A DNA stretch of 64,000 bases from Steroidobacteraceae bacterium (GTDB lineage: Bacteria > Pseudomonadota > Gammaproteobacteria > Steroidobacterales > Steroidobacteraceae). The notes under the pieces were generated by a model that saw only the letters and a list, made by a program, of their open reading frames with translations, was not told the DNA's origin and did no database searches. Shown one piece after another: positions 28,004-35,412 of this stretch. Positions within the stretch are counted from its first letter, which is position 1. Each line of letters begins with the position of its first letter. The stretch spans positions 62,001-126,000 of the forward strand of contig JANWJS010000033.1 in NCBI GenBank assembly GCA_025451845.1. The letters are read 5' to 3'. Made by a program: the position numbers and the translations under genes.

Positions 28004-28701
28004 CGGAGGCGATGCATCAGGTTCTCGTGATCGAAGACGAGCCCTCCATCCGCAAGGTGCTCAAGGTGTTGTTGGAAGCGGAGCGCTTTCGCGTCATCGA
28101 AGCGGACACGGCCCTCCGCGCCGAGATCGAGGCCCGAAGCCACAAGCCCGACCTGTTACTCATCGACCTCGGACTCCCCGACAGCGATGGCCTGACGGTG
28201 ATCCGGAGACTCCGCGCCTGGTCGCCCGTCCCGATCGTCGTTCTCTCGGCGCGCACCATGGAGGACCAGAAAATCGCCGCGCTCGATGCCGGCGCCGACG
28301 ACTATGTCACCAAGCCTTTCAGCGCTCCGGAGCTGCTCGCCCGGGTCCGCGCGGCGCTGCGCCGCAATGTGCGCAGCACCGAGCAGACCTCCGCCCTGAA
28401 GCTCGGCGACGTGCGGCTCGATCTGGACAGACGCGAGGCCCGCGGCTCCGCGGGAGAGATCCACCTGACGCCCCTCGAGTATCGCGTGATCGAATGTCTC
28501 GCCCGGCACCTGGGCTCGATCGTTATGCAAAGACAACTCATCGGCGAGGTCTGGGGGCCCGAGCGGCTCGACGACTCGCGCAGCCTGAGGGTCTGCATCA
28601 AGAACCTGCGCGAAAAGCTCGAGCGCGATCCGCAAAAGCCCCGTTATCTACTCACTGAGACCGGCCTCGGATACAGGCTGCGATCGGATGAGGAGCCCTA
28701 A
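28000..28701 (+). CDS. kdpE: KdpE, OmpR-family response regulator
   Basis: 233 residues. The receiver domain has the acidic pair in VLVIEDEPSIRKVLK, the phospho-acceptor Asp in LLLIDLGLPDSDG and the conserved Lys in DYVTKPF. The C-terminal winged helix reads HLTPLEYRVIECLARHLGS to GLGYRLR. It activates the kdp operon in characterised bacteria. It starts inside the kdpD stop (TTGACGG overlap, a TTG start), and an ATG at 28012 is an alternative. No terminator-like hairpin is visible after it. Confidence 0.97.
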   Translation: MTEAMHQVLVIEDEPSIRKVLKVLLEAERFRVIEADTALRAEIEARSHKPDLLLIDLGLPDSDGLTVIRRLRAWSPVPIVVLSARTMEDQKIAALDAGADDYVTKPFSAPELLARVRAALRRNVRSTEQTSALKLGDVRLDLDRREARGSAGEIHLTPLEYRVIECLARHLGSIVMQRQLIGEVWGPERLDDSRSLRVCIKNLREKLERDPQKPRYLLTETGLGYRLRSDEEP

Positions 28702-28755
28702 TTGGATCGGCCCGAAATCGCCCGAAGAAAATGTTATCGAAAGTCAGTAGGTTAG

Positions 28756-28799
28756 TGGTGGCCAGGGGCGGAATCGAACCACCGACACGCGGATTTTCA
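28756..28799 (-). repeat. Copy of the tRNA-Phe 3' end (attachment-site-like)
   Basis: 44 bases match the 3' end of the tRNA-Phe gene at 35211-35254, including the CCA-encoding end, T-arm and anticodon-stem 3' side, with only two differences and in the same orientation. Similarity stops before the anticodon loop is completed, so this is not a tRNA gene. A duplicated tRNA 3' end is the standard footprint of tyrosine-recombinase integration and would mark the far end of a 6.4 kb element lying next to the tRNA. The conserved 16-mer ACTTGCAGCGCTTGCC follows at 28822-28837. Confidence 0.75.
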
Positions 28800-28955
28800 G
28801 GCAGTTATAGGATCTTCAAAGACTTGCAGCGCTTGCCCAGCCCCAAACCAGCACGCGGCACCAGACATTGCAAGACGGTAGCAGCCGCTTCCGAGCAAAC
28901 CCGCAGCCCGCTTGGAAGGGCTGATCGCAGTCCGTAACGCGCCAGCAAATAGTGA

Positions 28956-30560
28956 TCAGCGCTCCTGCTCATCCATTTTGGCCATCACGACCTTCCGATA
29001 CACCGCGCATTGCATGTGGCGGAGGCCGTGATCTCTCGCGACTCTGCCATCCTGGAGAAACTGAATGTAGTTGCGCGCCTCCCCAAAGGACGGCCACGCG
29101 GGAACGTGCTCCGAGTTCGGGTCCCCGGTCTTGGCGAAGTTGGTCCAGTAGGTCTGGATCACCTCGGCAAGGTGACGGTCGGTCGCGGTGAAATGACCGG
29201 CTAGGTTGCCGGCCTTCGGGAAGAAGCCGAAGACGTACGGCAGCTCTCCGGAGTGAATGGCGAACGGCTGTCCCGGGATGGCATGGTCGAGCTCGTACTC
29301 GTACGTCGCGTGGCCTGCGGCGATGTTCCAGCTCGCCTCGAGAAGCGCCGGACAGCGAAAGTAGTCATCGACGCTGACCTGTTCAGCGGCATCGCCGTAT
29401 TTCGGATCCGTGGTGCCCTGGCCGCCATGGGCCAACCCATAGATTGCGAGTACCTCGGCAGCAAACGGCTTGGAATGCTCCTCGATGAATGCCCGCAGAG
29501 CGCCCGCCGGCACAAGCTGGTCCAGCTCGCGGGTGGTGGTGCCGAACAGCAGGGGGATCGGCGACTCTCGTCCGGAGGCGTAGATTGTCGCGGGCGAAGC
29601 CGTGAGCACCCAACCGTCGACATCTGGGCCGATATCGGGCCGTTTTGCTGCCGGAAGCGCCGCGAGTCGGGCAATGAGCGCATGCGCTGGGATCTTCCGC
29701 AAGTAAGCAATCGCATCGCCCGCCGGAGCTTCGAGTGCGGCCGCCAGCGCGACCCCACTCCGTTCGGCCTCGGTCAGCGTCGGTACGTCGATCAAGGCGC
29801 CGCTCTCCTCGATGGCCTTCTGGAACGTCCTCCTGGCTCGCGAAGCCATCACGAGAGAGATGTCCATCGATCCCGCCGATTGGCCGAATACCGTGATGTT
29901 TTTCGGATCGCCTCCGAACCGCGCGATGTTGTCATGGACCCACTGGAGCGCGAGGATCTGATCCATCAGGCCATAGTCGCCCGAAGCATGGAACCTTGAC
30001 TCGCGCGTGAGTCCCGGATGCGCTAAAAACCCAAAGACACCCAACCGGTAGTCGATCGTAACGAGTACAACGCCATGCTCGACGAGCGTGCCACTGTTGT
30101 ACAAAGGTCCTCCGCCCGACCCCCCTAGGTTGACGCCGCCGTGGATCCAGAACATCACGGGCAGCGGCTTCTTGAGTGGCCACTCGGGAACGATCACGTT
30201 GAGGTAGAGGCAATCCTCCCGGCTCACGAGCGCGTCGCGGCGATTCCAGTCACCGAGCACCGGCTGCGCGCATGGTGCGCCGAACGCCTTGGCGTCCCGA
30301 ATGCCTTGCCAATGCTTTGCGGGTACCGGAGCGCGCCAGCGAAGCTCGCCGATGGGCGGCTCGGCATACGGAATCCCGAGGAACTCCGCGCCGCCGGCAG
30401 GCCGTGCAATCCCACGTACCCAGCCGGCGGACGTGGAGAGGGTGGGGGAGTTATCGGCCGCCGCGCTCATGGAGCTCGCGCCGAAGGAAACCAGCGCCAC
30501 AGCCAGAACGACTAGCGGGGACAGTGCAAAGCCGCGACTCGCCGTCGGGAATCTTCTCAT
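28956..30560 (-). CDS. Secreted type-B carboxylesterase
   Basis: About 534 residues from the ATG at 30560, after GGTAGG. A signal peptide (residues about 1-35, Ala-rich end SMSAAADN) precedes an alpha/beta-hydrolase of the carboxylesterase/cholinesterase family. Visible motifs are FLGIPYAEPPIGELRW, EDCLYLNVIVP, FWIHGGVNLGG (oxyanion hole) and the nucleophile elbow FGQSAGSMDIS. The fold hydrolyses carboxylic esters in the periplasm or outside; the substrate is unknown. An in-frame frame extends upstream to 30746 but lacks a signal-like start. It lies in the block between the tRNA-Phe copy and tRNA-Phe. Confidence 0.92.
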   Translation of the reverse strand: MRRFPTASRGFALSPLVVLAVALVSFGASSMSAAADNSPTLSTSAGWVRGIARPAGGAEFLGIPYAEPPIGELRWRAPVPAKHWQGIRDAKAFGAPCAQPVLGDWNRRDALVSREDCLYLNVIVPEWPLKKPLPVMFWIHGGVNLGGSGGGPLYNSGTLVEHGVVLVTIDYRLGVFGFLAHPGLTRESRFHASGDYGLMDQILALQWVHDNIARFGGDPKNITVFGQSAGSMDISLVMASRARRTFQKAIEESGALIDVPTLTEAERSGVALAAALEAPAGDAIAYLRKIPAHALIARLAALPAAKRPDIGPDVDGWVLTASPATIYASGRESPIPLLFGTTTRELDQLVPAGALRAFIEEHSKPFAAEVLAIYGLAHGGQGTTDPKYGDAAEQVSVDDYFRCPALLEASWNIAAGHATYEYELDHAIPGQPFAIHSGELPYVFGFFPKAGNLAGHFTATDRHLAEVIQTYWTNFAKTGDPNSEHVPAWPSFGEARNYIQFLQDGRVARDHGLRHMQCAVYRKVVMAKMDEQER

Positions 30561-30568
30561 GATAGCGC

Positions 30569-30751
30569 CTACCATCGTGCGATGACTATGTTGCAGGGAT
30601 CGAGGCGGAGTCGCGCCGCTTGGGTGCAGGCCTGCGAATTCACCGCAAGCCACGCGGCTTCGGTCTCGGTCTCGGCGAGCGCTTCGCCGAACGGCTGTCC
30701 TTCTGCTGCGCGGATCGCACGTGCCGCAAGCGCCGCACGTCGCCATCTCAT
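30569..30751 (-). CDS. Hypothetical 60-residue protein upstream of the esterase
   Basis: ATG at 30751 is preceded by GGGGAAG. The frame encodes 60 residues with an Ala-rich amphipathic helix (ALAARAIRAAEGQPFGEALA) and no known domain. Its stop is only 8 bases before the esterase start, suggesting translational coupling. It may also be a truncated remnant, since the open frame extends back to 30835 without a better start. Not recognised. Confidence 0.35.
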   Translation of the reverse strand: MRWRRAALAARAIRAAEGQPFGEALAETETEAAWLAVNSQACTQAARLRLDPCNIVIARW

Positions 30752-30865
30752 CGCTTCCCCGGCCGCAAGGCCTACCTGGGGGCTAGGGTGGTTCTGATGT
30801 CGGCGATGCGCTCCTCGAGCAAAGTCGCGGGCCACCCGCCAAACTTTCGGTTGGGGAACTCCCTT

Positions 30866-31363
30866 TTATGCGCTGACCAAGTCCGCCCCCTCTCGACCGA
30901 GAACCCGGTAGCTTAAGGAAATGGGCAGACCCACCAGCAGGACGTGCATCAGCATCCCTTCGATCAGCCCCGATACCGGGAATGGCGCGAACGAAAGGGG
31001 GAACGCAGACAGTGGCACTACAACCAAGTTCATGAACAGAAAGACGGAAATTCCGTAGTACACCCCGCACAGTAGAAAGTTGACGCGCATAAAGGTCCAG
31101 CGCCAGCTCGCGATGCCATATAGGACAGCCGCGACGATCAAGATGGCGAAGTGCAAGGACAGGCCTAGAGTCCACGTTCCGGCCCCTCCCTGCCTTGCGC
31201 TCGCACCGAGCAGGCCGGCGGCGATCCCCTTGGGCATACGCCAACCGAAGGTATAAAAGGCGGATGCCGCATCGAGCGCCGCGGCCGCGCATCCACCCAC
31301 GAGAGCAGGCAGTAGGATGTTGCTTCTCCTATCGACGGACATGTCGGCCATCACGGTACTCAT
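30866..31363 (-). CDS. Small integral membrane protein, unknown function
   Basis: About 165 residues with four predicted membrane helices (LVGGCAAAALDAASAFYTFG; LHFAILIVAAVLYGIA; GVYYGISVFLFMNLVVVPL; IEGMLMHVLLVGLPISL). It resembles DUF1440/YagU-type membrane proteins but I do not claim that name. The ATG at 31363 is preferred over 31378 because TTGGAG lies ten bases upstream of it. It is divergent from the MocR-like remnant. Confidence 0.7.
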   Translation of the reverse strand: MSTVMADMSVDRRSNILLPALVGGCAAAALDAASAFYTFGWRMPKGIAAGLLGASARQGGAGTWTLGLSLHFAILIVAAVLYGIASWRWTFMRVNFLLCGVYYGISVFLFMNLVVVPLSAFPLSFAPFPVSGLIEGMLMHVLLVGLPISLSYRVLGREGADLVSA

Positions 31364-31448
31364 GGTTCTCATCTCCAAGATTCAGCGAACGCGTGTCTTT
31401 TTGTGCCCCCGACATGCTAATTCATTGTGGTTCGAATTCTAGTACCAT

Positions 31449-31960
31449 TTGCTGCTGGCAACTAGACCACTTGACCGGACCGGCGTGCGAACCAGCCCAC
31501 TGCGCCTAACAGTGGCCCCGCAGAGCGCAGATGCATCGCTGTTCCGTTGGGTGTCCGACGAAATCCGTACGGCAATCGTCAACGGAAAGCTGCAGGCTGG
31601 CGCGCGACTGCCATCCAGCCGAAACCTTGCGCGACAGCAAAGCGGATCCCGGGGCATCGTGGTGGCAGCCTACGAGCAACTTGCCGCCGAGGGCTACATC
31701 GAGTGCCTGGTTGGGAGCGGATCCTTTGTGAGGCGCGCACGGCCGAAGCCGACGCTTGCGGCAACACCAATGCGTCCCGCGAGGAGGTTTGCGGGCTCAC
31801 AAGTGCGCCTTTCGAAGCGTGGCCAGTGCCTGGCGCAACAGCCCTACCCAAAGCTCCGGTCGAACCCCGCGGAGGCCTTTCATCTCGATCACCCCGCATT
31901 GGATCACGTCACCCACTTCTATCCCACGGAGGCCGGACAGAGCACCGTGCCCACGGCGCG
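31449..31960 (+). pseudogene. MocR/GntR-type regulator, N-terminal fragment
   Basis: The frame opens with a GntR winged helix: LFRWVSDEIRTAIVNGKLQA, PSSRNLARQ, then AAYEQLAAEGYIECLVGSGS and FVRRARP. This is the N-terminus of MocR-type regulators, which normally continue into a 350-residue aminotransferase-like domain. Here only a short linker follows (PYPKLRSNPAEAFH) before the sequence switches, near 31960, to an unrelated gene in another frame. No PLP-lysine region is present. It is non-functional as a MocR protein. Confidence 0.75.
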
Positions 31961-31974
31961 ATGTCCACTCCCCG

Positions 31975-32367
31975 GCCTTCCGGCAAGACCGCTGGATTTA
32001 CGGTACGGATGTCACACGTCCCCTGATGGACGGGTCCGCGGATGTCGAGGAGCACACGTTCTTCAAGGCAACCGGCAAGACCTATGGGGTCGCCCTGCGA
32101 GCTTACGATGCGAAGACCGGCACCTGGACAATCTGGTGGCTGGACAGCCGGGCGCCGCATCTGCCCATGGACCCACCTGTGATCGGGCAATTCCGCAATG
32201 GTGTTGGGACTTTCTTCTCCAAGAGCGTCGTCGACGGCAAGGTCGAGTACACCCGCTTCGTCTGGTCGCAGATCACGCCCAGCAGCGCGCGCTGGGCACA
32301 GGCCCTCTCGAGCGACGGCAAGGCCTGGCGCACGAACTGGATCATGGAATTCCGGCGCGTCGCGTAA
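31975..32367 (+). pseudogene. DUF1579-like protein, C-terminal fragment
   Basis: From about 31975 the frame reads WIYGTDVTRPLMDGSADVEE, HTFFKATGKTYGVALRAYDA, GTWTIWWLDSRAPHLP and finally ARWAQALSSDGKAWRTNWIM before a normal stop. This resembles the C-terminal two thirds of uncharacterised DUF1579-like proteins. The expected N-terminus is absent: the frame runs upstream into the MocR-like fragment out of phase. The junction therefore joins two truncated genes. About 310 bases after it (32368-32680) hold nothing recognisable. Confidence 0.65.
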
Positions 32368-32680
32368 GGTCGGCTGTATTTGCCGTACCGCGGTACTGCC
32401 ACCTGCTGCGCGTAAGGGTTGCCGTATGCCGGAGATGGCACAGAGTTCGCGGCTGGCAAAAAGATTGCACCCAACCCTGGGTCCTCTTGCACGGCTCGGC
32501 CCGATACGTAACACGATGACTGATTACTTCCTCTCAATCTCGCTGCAACTGCCCTGTCAGTCAAGATTCCCGGTCACGCGGCGAGTAGCGTTCTGGTGAC
32601 GAATAGCAATTTTTCCCAAGCTGACCACCTGCGATCGCTTTAGCATTCCATGCTTTCAGTCAAATGGCGAGGGGTAAGAC

Positions 32681-33094
32681 ATGGGGACAATGACCGTAGA
32701 GGTAGTAACCGACGTCGCCCCGCAGTCCGTATGGGATGCCGTCCGCGATATCGGCGCTCTGCATACACGTCTGGTGCCTGGATTCGTGGTGGCCACCCAG
32801 CTCGTGCCCGGCGGTCGGCTCGTGACGTTCTCGAACGGGATGACGGTCGAGGAACCGATTGTGAGCTGCTCTGAGTCGCTCATGAGGTTGGTATGGACCG
32901 CCAAGGCGGAGGGGCTTCCGTTTACCCATTACAACGCCAGCGCGCAAGTCCACGCGCGTGCTGCCGGCGGTTCGCGGATCGAATGGACGGCTGACTTCCT
33001 GCCCGATAGCGCGGCTGCGGCCCTCGAACCACTAATGGCTGCCGGCGCGGGAGCGATGTCACGGGCGCTGAAGGGTCTTGCGGCAGGCTCATAG
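32681..33094 (+). CDS. SRPBCC (START-like) small-molecule-binding protein
   Basis: 137 residues. The N-terminal strand [20 protein letters not shown] and the following helix, the middle [20 protein letters not shown], and the C-terminal long helix ([20 protein letters not shown]) give the helix-grip fold of polyketide cyclase/dehydrase-like proteins. Ligand and role are unknown. The ATG at 32681 follows GGGGTAAG. Its last bases overlap the convergent ogt pseudogene. Confidence 0.85.
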   Translation: MGTMTVEVVTDVAPQSVWDAVRDIGALHTRLVPGFVVATQLVPGGRLVTFSNGMTVEEPIVSCSESLMRLVWTAKAEGLPFTHYNASAQVHARAAGGSRIEWTADFLPDSAAAALEPLMAAGAGAMSRALKGLAAGS

Positions 33095-33550
33095 GACCAT
33101 GCTGGCCACCTGCTTCGCATCCAGTCCACCCGCAAAGCCCGTCAGATTTCCGTTCGATCCGATCAGGCGGTGACATGGGGTCACGATCGAGATCGGATTT
33201 TTGCCATTCGCGGCGCCGACGGCGCGCGCGGCCTTCGGCGCGCCTTTCGCTCGCAATCTGCGCATAGGACCGCGTCTGACCGAACGGAATCATCAACAGG
33301 GCGTTCCAGACCCTCTTCTGGAACTCGGTTCCGATGAAATCGAGGTTGAGGTCGAAGGCGGTGCGATTGCCGCGAAGTATTCCTGCAGCTGCCGTTGTAC
33401 CCGCTGCAACACGGGATGTCCGGAATCTTCCACAGGTGTGCCGATGCGAACGCGCCCGGGATCCTCGTTTTCCCATAGGATCGCCCTCAATCCGTTGTTG
33501 CTGGCGATCAGCTTGAGTTCACCGAGGGGCGATTTGGCCGCGTTCTTCAC
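33089..33550 (-). pseudogene. ogt: Methylated-DNA--protein-cysteine methyltransferase with two frameshifts
   Basis: Three consecutive minus-strand frames together spell an Ogt-like protein. Frame one gives SPLGELKLIASNNGLRAILW and a QEYFA end. After a one-base shift comes FDLNLDFIGTEFQKRVWNAL followed by [13 protein letters not shown]. After a second shift come [20 protein letters not shown] and [18 protein letters not shown] before a stop. The active-site PCHR is intact, but two indels break the reading frame. The family repairs O6-alkylguanine and O4-alkylthymine. Sequencing errors at both sites are possible. Confidence 0.8.
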
Positions 33551-33560
33551 GGACGGCTAG

Positions 33561-34259
33561 CTACACAGTAACGCCGAACTGCTCCCCAAAGCCCTTGGCG
33601 CCTGCGGGCGCAATTGCGACAGCCCGTGTGCCGGGCAAACGCCGCACCCAGCCCAGATCGAAGCAACGCGTAGCAAAAGCCGCACCGAATGCACCGGCGA
33701 GATGTGGTTTCTGTTCGCTCCAATCGAGGCATGATCGGCAGAATGGACGCTTCGACTGTTGTATGGCGGACAGATTGATGCCGAAGCTGGAAAACAGCCG
33801 TGCTCCACCTGGGGTGACAAGCCCACCGTCCTCCGAGAGCACTATCAGCTTTCGCTTTTTAAACGCCTCGGCCAGCGCGACACCCAATCTTCCCGCAAAA
33901 TGATCGTAACAGGTCCGTGCATCCCGTAACGTCCGCTCGCGCTCCGAAAGAACATGCGGTTTTGACGGACGGGAACCAGCCATCGACATCAGCGATTCCA
34001 GCGTTCGCGCTACAAGCGGCGACGCCAGCCGGAAGTTCCGGTTGCGACCTCGCTTCTCCGCGGTGACCAACTGCCCATCGGCCAGTTTCGCCAAGTGCCA
34101 GCTTGCGGTCTGCGGCGATACGCCCGCAGCCAACGATAGTTCGGTCGCGCTATGGCCGCGGCCATCCAGAAGCACACACAGCATCACGGCGCGCGCCGGA
34201 TCACCGATGATGCTTCCAAGTTCCGCCAGTCCGATCGGACCACTCATGGGCGACAGCAT
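33561..34259 (-). CDS. ArsR-family winged-helix regulator
   Basis: About 232 residues from the ATG at 34259 (34247 is an alternative). The winged helix is LGSIIGDPARAVMLCVLLDG, ATELSLAAGVSPQTASWHLA and KLADGQLV, an ArsR-type HTH. A C-terminal region carrying three Cys (CYDHFAGRLG; RPFCRSCLDWSEQKPHLAG) may sense metal or redox state, which is inferred only. It is divergent from the YdcZ-like transporter gene, a likely target. Confidence 0.87.
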   Translation of the reverse strand: MLSPMSGPIGLAELGSIIGDPARAVMLCVLLDGRGHSATELSLAAGVSPQTASWHLAKLADGQLVTAEKRGRNRNFRLASPLVARTLESLMSMAGSRPSKPHVLSERERTLRDARTCYDHFAGRLGVALAEAFKKRKLIVLSEDGGLVTPGGARLFSSFGINLSAIQQSKRPFCRSCLDWSEQKPHLAGAFGAAFATRCFDLGWVRRLPGTRAVAIAPAGAKGFGEQFGVTV

Positions 34260-34418
34260 AAGCGTCCCGCCAGGGCTCATCCAGTGAATATTATTCGATG
34301 GTGATCGAAGTGTTTTCGCTTGTCGGGGTCGGCCGTGCGGCGGATCATAGGCCATGGCACCCGGTGCGGGCCGACGCATTTCTCCGCGAGGAAAGTCAAT
34401 TAACGGAGGGTTCAGGCG

Positions 34419-34868
34419 ATGACGTCTCCCAGCAATCTTCTTCTTTCGCTTCTCATGTTCGCAACCGGCGTGGGCATTCCTGTCATGGCCGCCTGGAATT
34501 CCAGGCTTGGCACTGAGCTCGAGAGTCCCTGGGCGGCTGCCTTCATTCTCTTTTTGCTGGGCACCATCATTTGCGGCATTGCGATGCTATTCCTCGGCTT
34601 GCCGAAGCAGGGCTGGTTCAGCGCAACGCCGCTCTATTACGCAGGCGGACTGGTCGTCTCCTTCTATATCCTGTCGATCACCTGGACGGCGCCGCGCATT
34701 GGCGTCGCCAATGCCGTGTTCTTCGTGTTGTTCGGGCAGATCCTGTCGGCCGCGTTGGTCGATCAGTTTGGCCTATTCGGTGCGCTGAAATCTGCGCTTA
34801 CCCCGCAACGTATCATCGGTATCATCTTTATGCTGGCAGGGATCTATCTCGCCCGGCGCATCGCTTGA
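34419..34868 (+). CDS. YdcZ/DUF606-family DMT-type transporter
   Basis: 149 residues and five predicted helices. Matches the DUF606/YdcZ pattern: LMFATGVGIPVMAAWNSRLG in helix 1, WAAAFILFLLGTIICGI, and an AVFFVLFGQILSAALVDQFG segment preceding a C-terminal GIIFMLAGIYLARR helix. These single-domain proteins are small drug/metabolite-transporter relatives; the substrate is unknown. AGGGTTC precedes the ATG. It is divergent from the ArsR-like gene across 160 bases. Confidence 0.88.
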   Translation: MTSPSNLLLSLLMFATGVGIPVMAAWNSRLGTELESPWAAAFILFLLGTIICGIAMLFLGLPKQGWFSATPLYYAGGLVVSFYILSITWTAPRIGVANAVFFVLFGQILSAALVDQFGLFGALKSALTPQRIIGIIFMLAGIYLARRIA

Positions 34869-34886
34869 CGCCACTTGGTATGCGGG

Positions 34887-34980
34887 ATGGCGATCACTGA
34901 TGCGACAATCTTCCCTCCACGGCAACCGCCTGGCCTCGCCGCGGTACGCCTGGGCTATGGCGTGATGCAGCTCGATGCGT
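34887..34980 (+). pseudogene. Aldo/keto-reductase N-terminal stub
   Basis: ATG at 34887 opens a frame in which AVRLGYGVMQL resembles the first strand of aldo/keto reductases (xVxRLGYGxMQL). Everything after it is unrelated, so only about 30 codons survive. The call rests on a short motif. Confidence 0.4.
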
Positions 34981-35049
34981 CAGATCGGCAGCGTACCACG
35001 GTCATCTCTACCCCGGATTTCCGACCCTGGCCGCCTAAGGAGCTCAATC

Positions 35050-35110
35050 ATGGCCCTCCATGCACATGACATCTCAGGCTACGACTACGGCACGGATCGT
35101 GCCGCAAAGT
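35050..35110 (+). pseudogene. Protoglobin-like N-terminal stub
   Basis: An AAGGAG followed by ATG at 35050 encodes HDISGYDYGTDRAAKSP, which resembles the N-terminus of globin-coupled/protoglobin proteins (IPGYxYGT...xxSPV). The frame then degenerates and stops at 35155-35157. The call rests on a short motif next to the tRNA-Phe gene. Confidence 0.4.
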
Positions 35111-35210
35111 CCCCGCCAAGCCCTCAGCCGGGGGCTGCTTGCAGCAATGAGCTTTGAACCGCCAAGACATTCTGCCCATTGGCCGGGTTGCGCCGGAACG
35201 GATTTCTTGT

Positions 35211-35286
35211 TGGTGGCCAGGGGTGGAATTGAACCACCGACACGCGGATTTTCAATCCGCTGCTCTACCAACTGAGCTACCTGGCC
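35211..35286 (-). tRNA. tRNA-Phe (GAA anticodon)
   Basis: 76 bases including encoded CCA. The acceptor stem GGCCAGG pairs with CCTGGCC. The D-arm contains AGCTCAGTTGGTAGAGC, the anticodon loop reads TTGAAAA with GAA at its centre, and the T-arm is GGTGGTTCAATTCCACC. A promoter lies just upstream (35306-35334). The 3' half is duplicated at 28756. Confidence 0.97.
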
Positions 35287-35305
35287 GCCGGCGGGAGGGC
35301 CGCGT

Positions 35306-35334
35306 ATTAAACCGGGCCGGATGCCGGGCGTCAA
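35306..35334 (-). promoter_or_regulatory. Sigma-70 promoter of tRNA-Phe
   Basis: On the minus strand TTGACG and TTTAAT are separated by exactly 17 bases. The -10 element ends 19 bases before the tRNA 5' end and is followed by a GC-rich stretch, as is usual for stable-RNA genes. Confidence 0.75.
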
Positions 35335-35412
35335 GCAATCTCGAGCCTAAGCCTTTGATTCGGGACCGCATTCCGTACATCCTCAGGCAGCCCCGCGGCC
35401 CGTTTCGGCACC

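Noticed and set aside
28756-28799. A second tRNA-Phe gene
   Set aside because: Only the 3' half is present; the D-arm, 5' acceptor strand and complete anticodon arm are missing.
28734-28937. Short plus-strand frame across the tRNA-Phe 3'-end copy
   Set aside because: It is translated through the tRNA-derived repeat and has no ribosome site or homology; it is an artefact of the attachment-like sequence.
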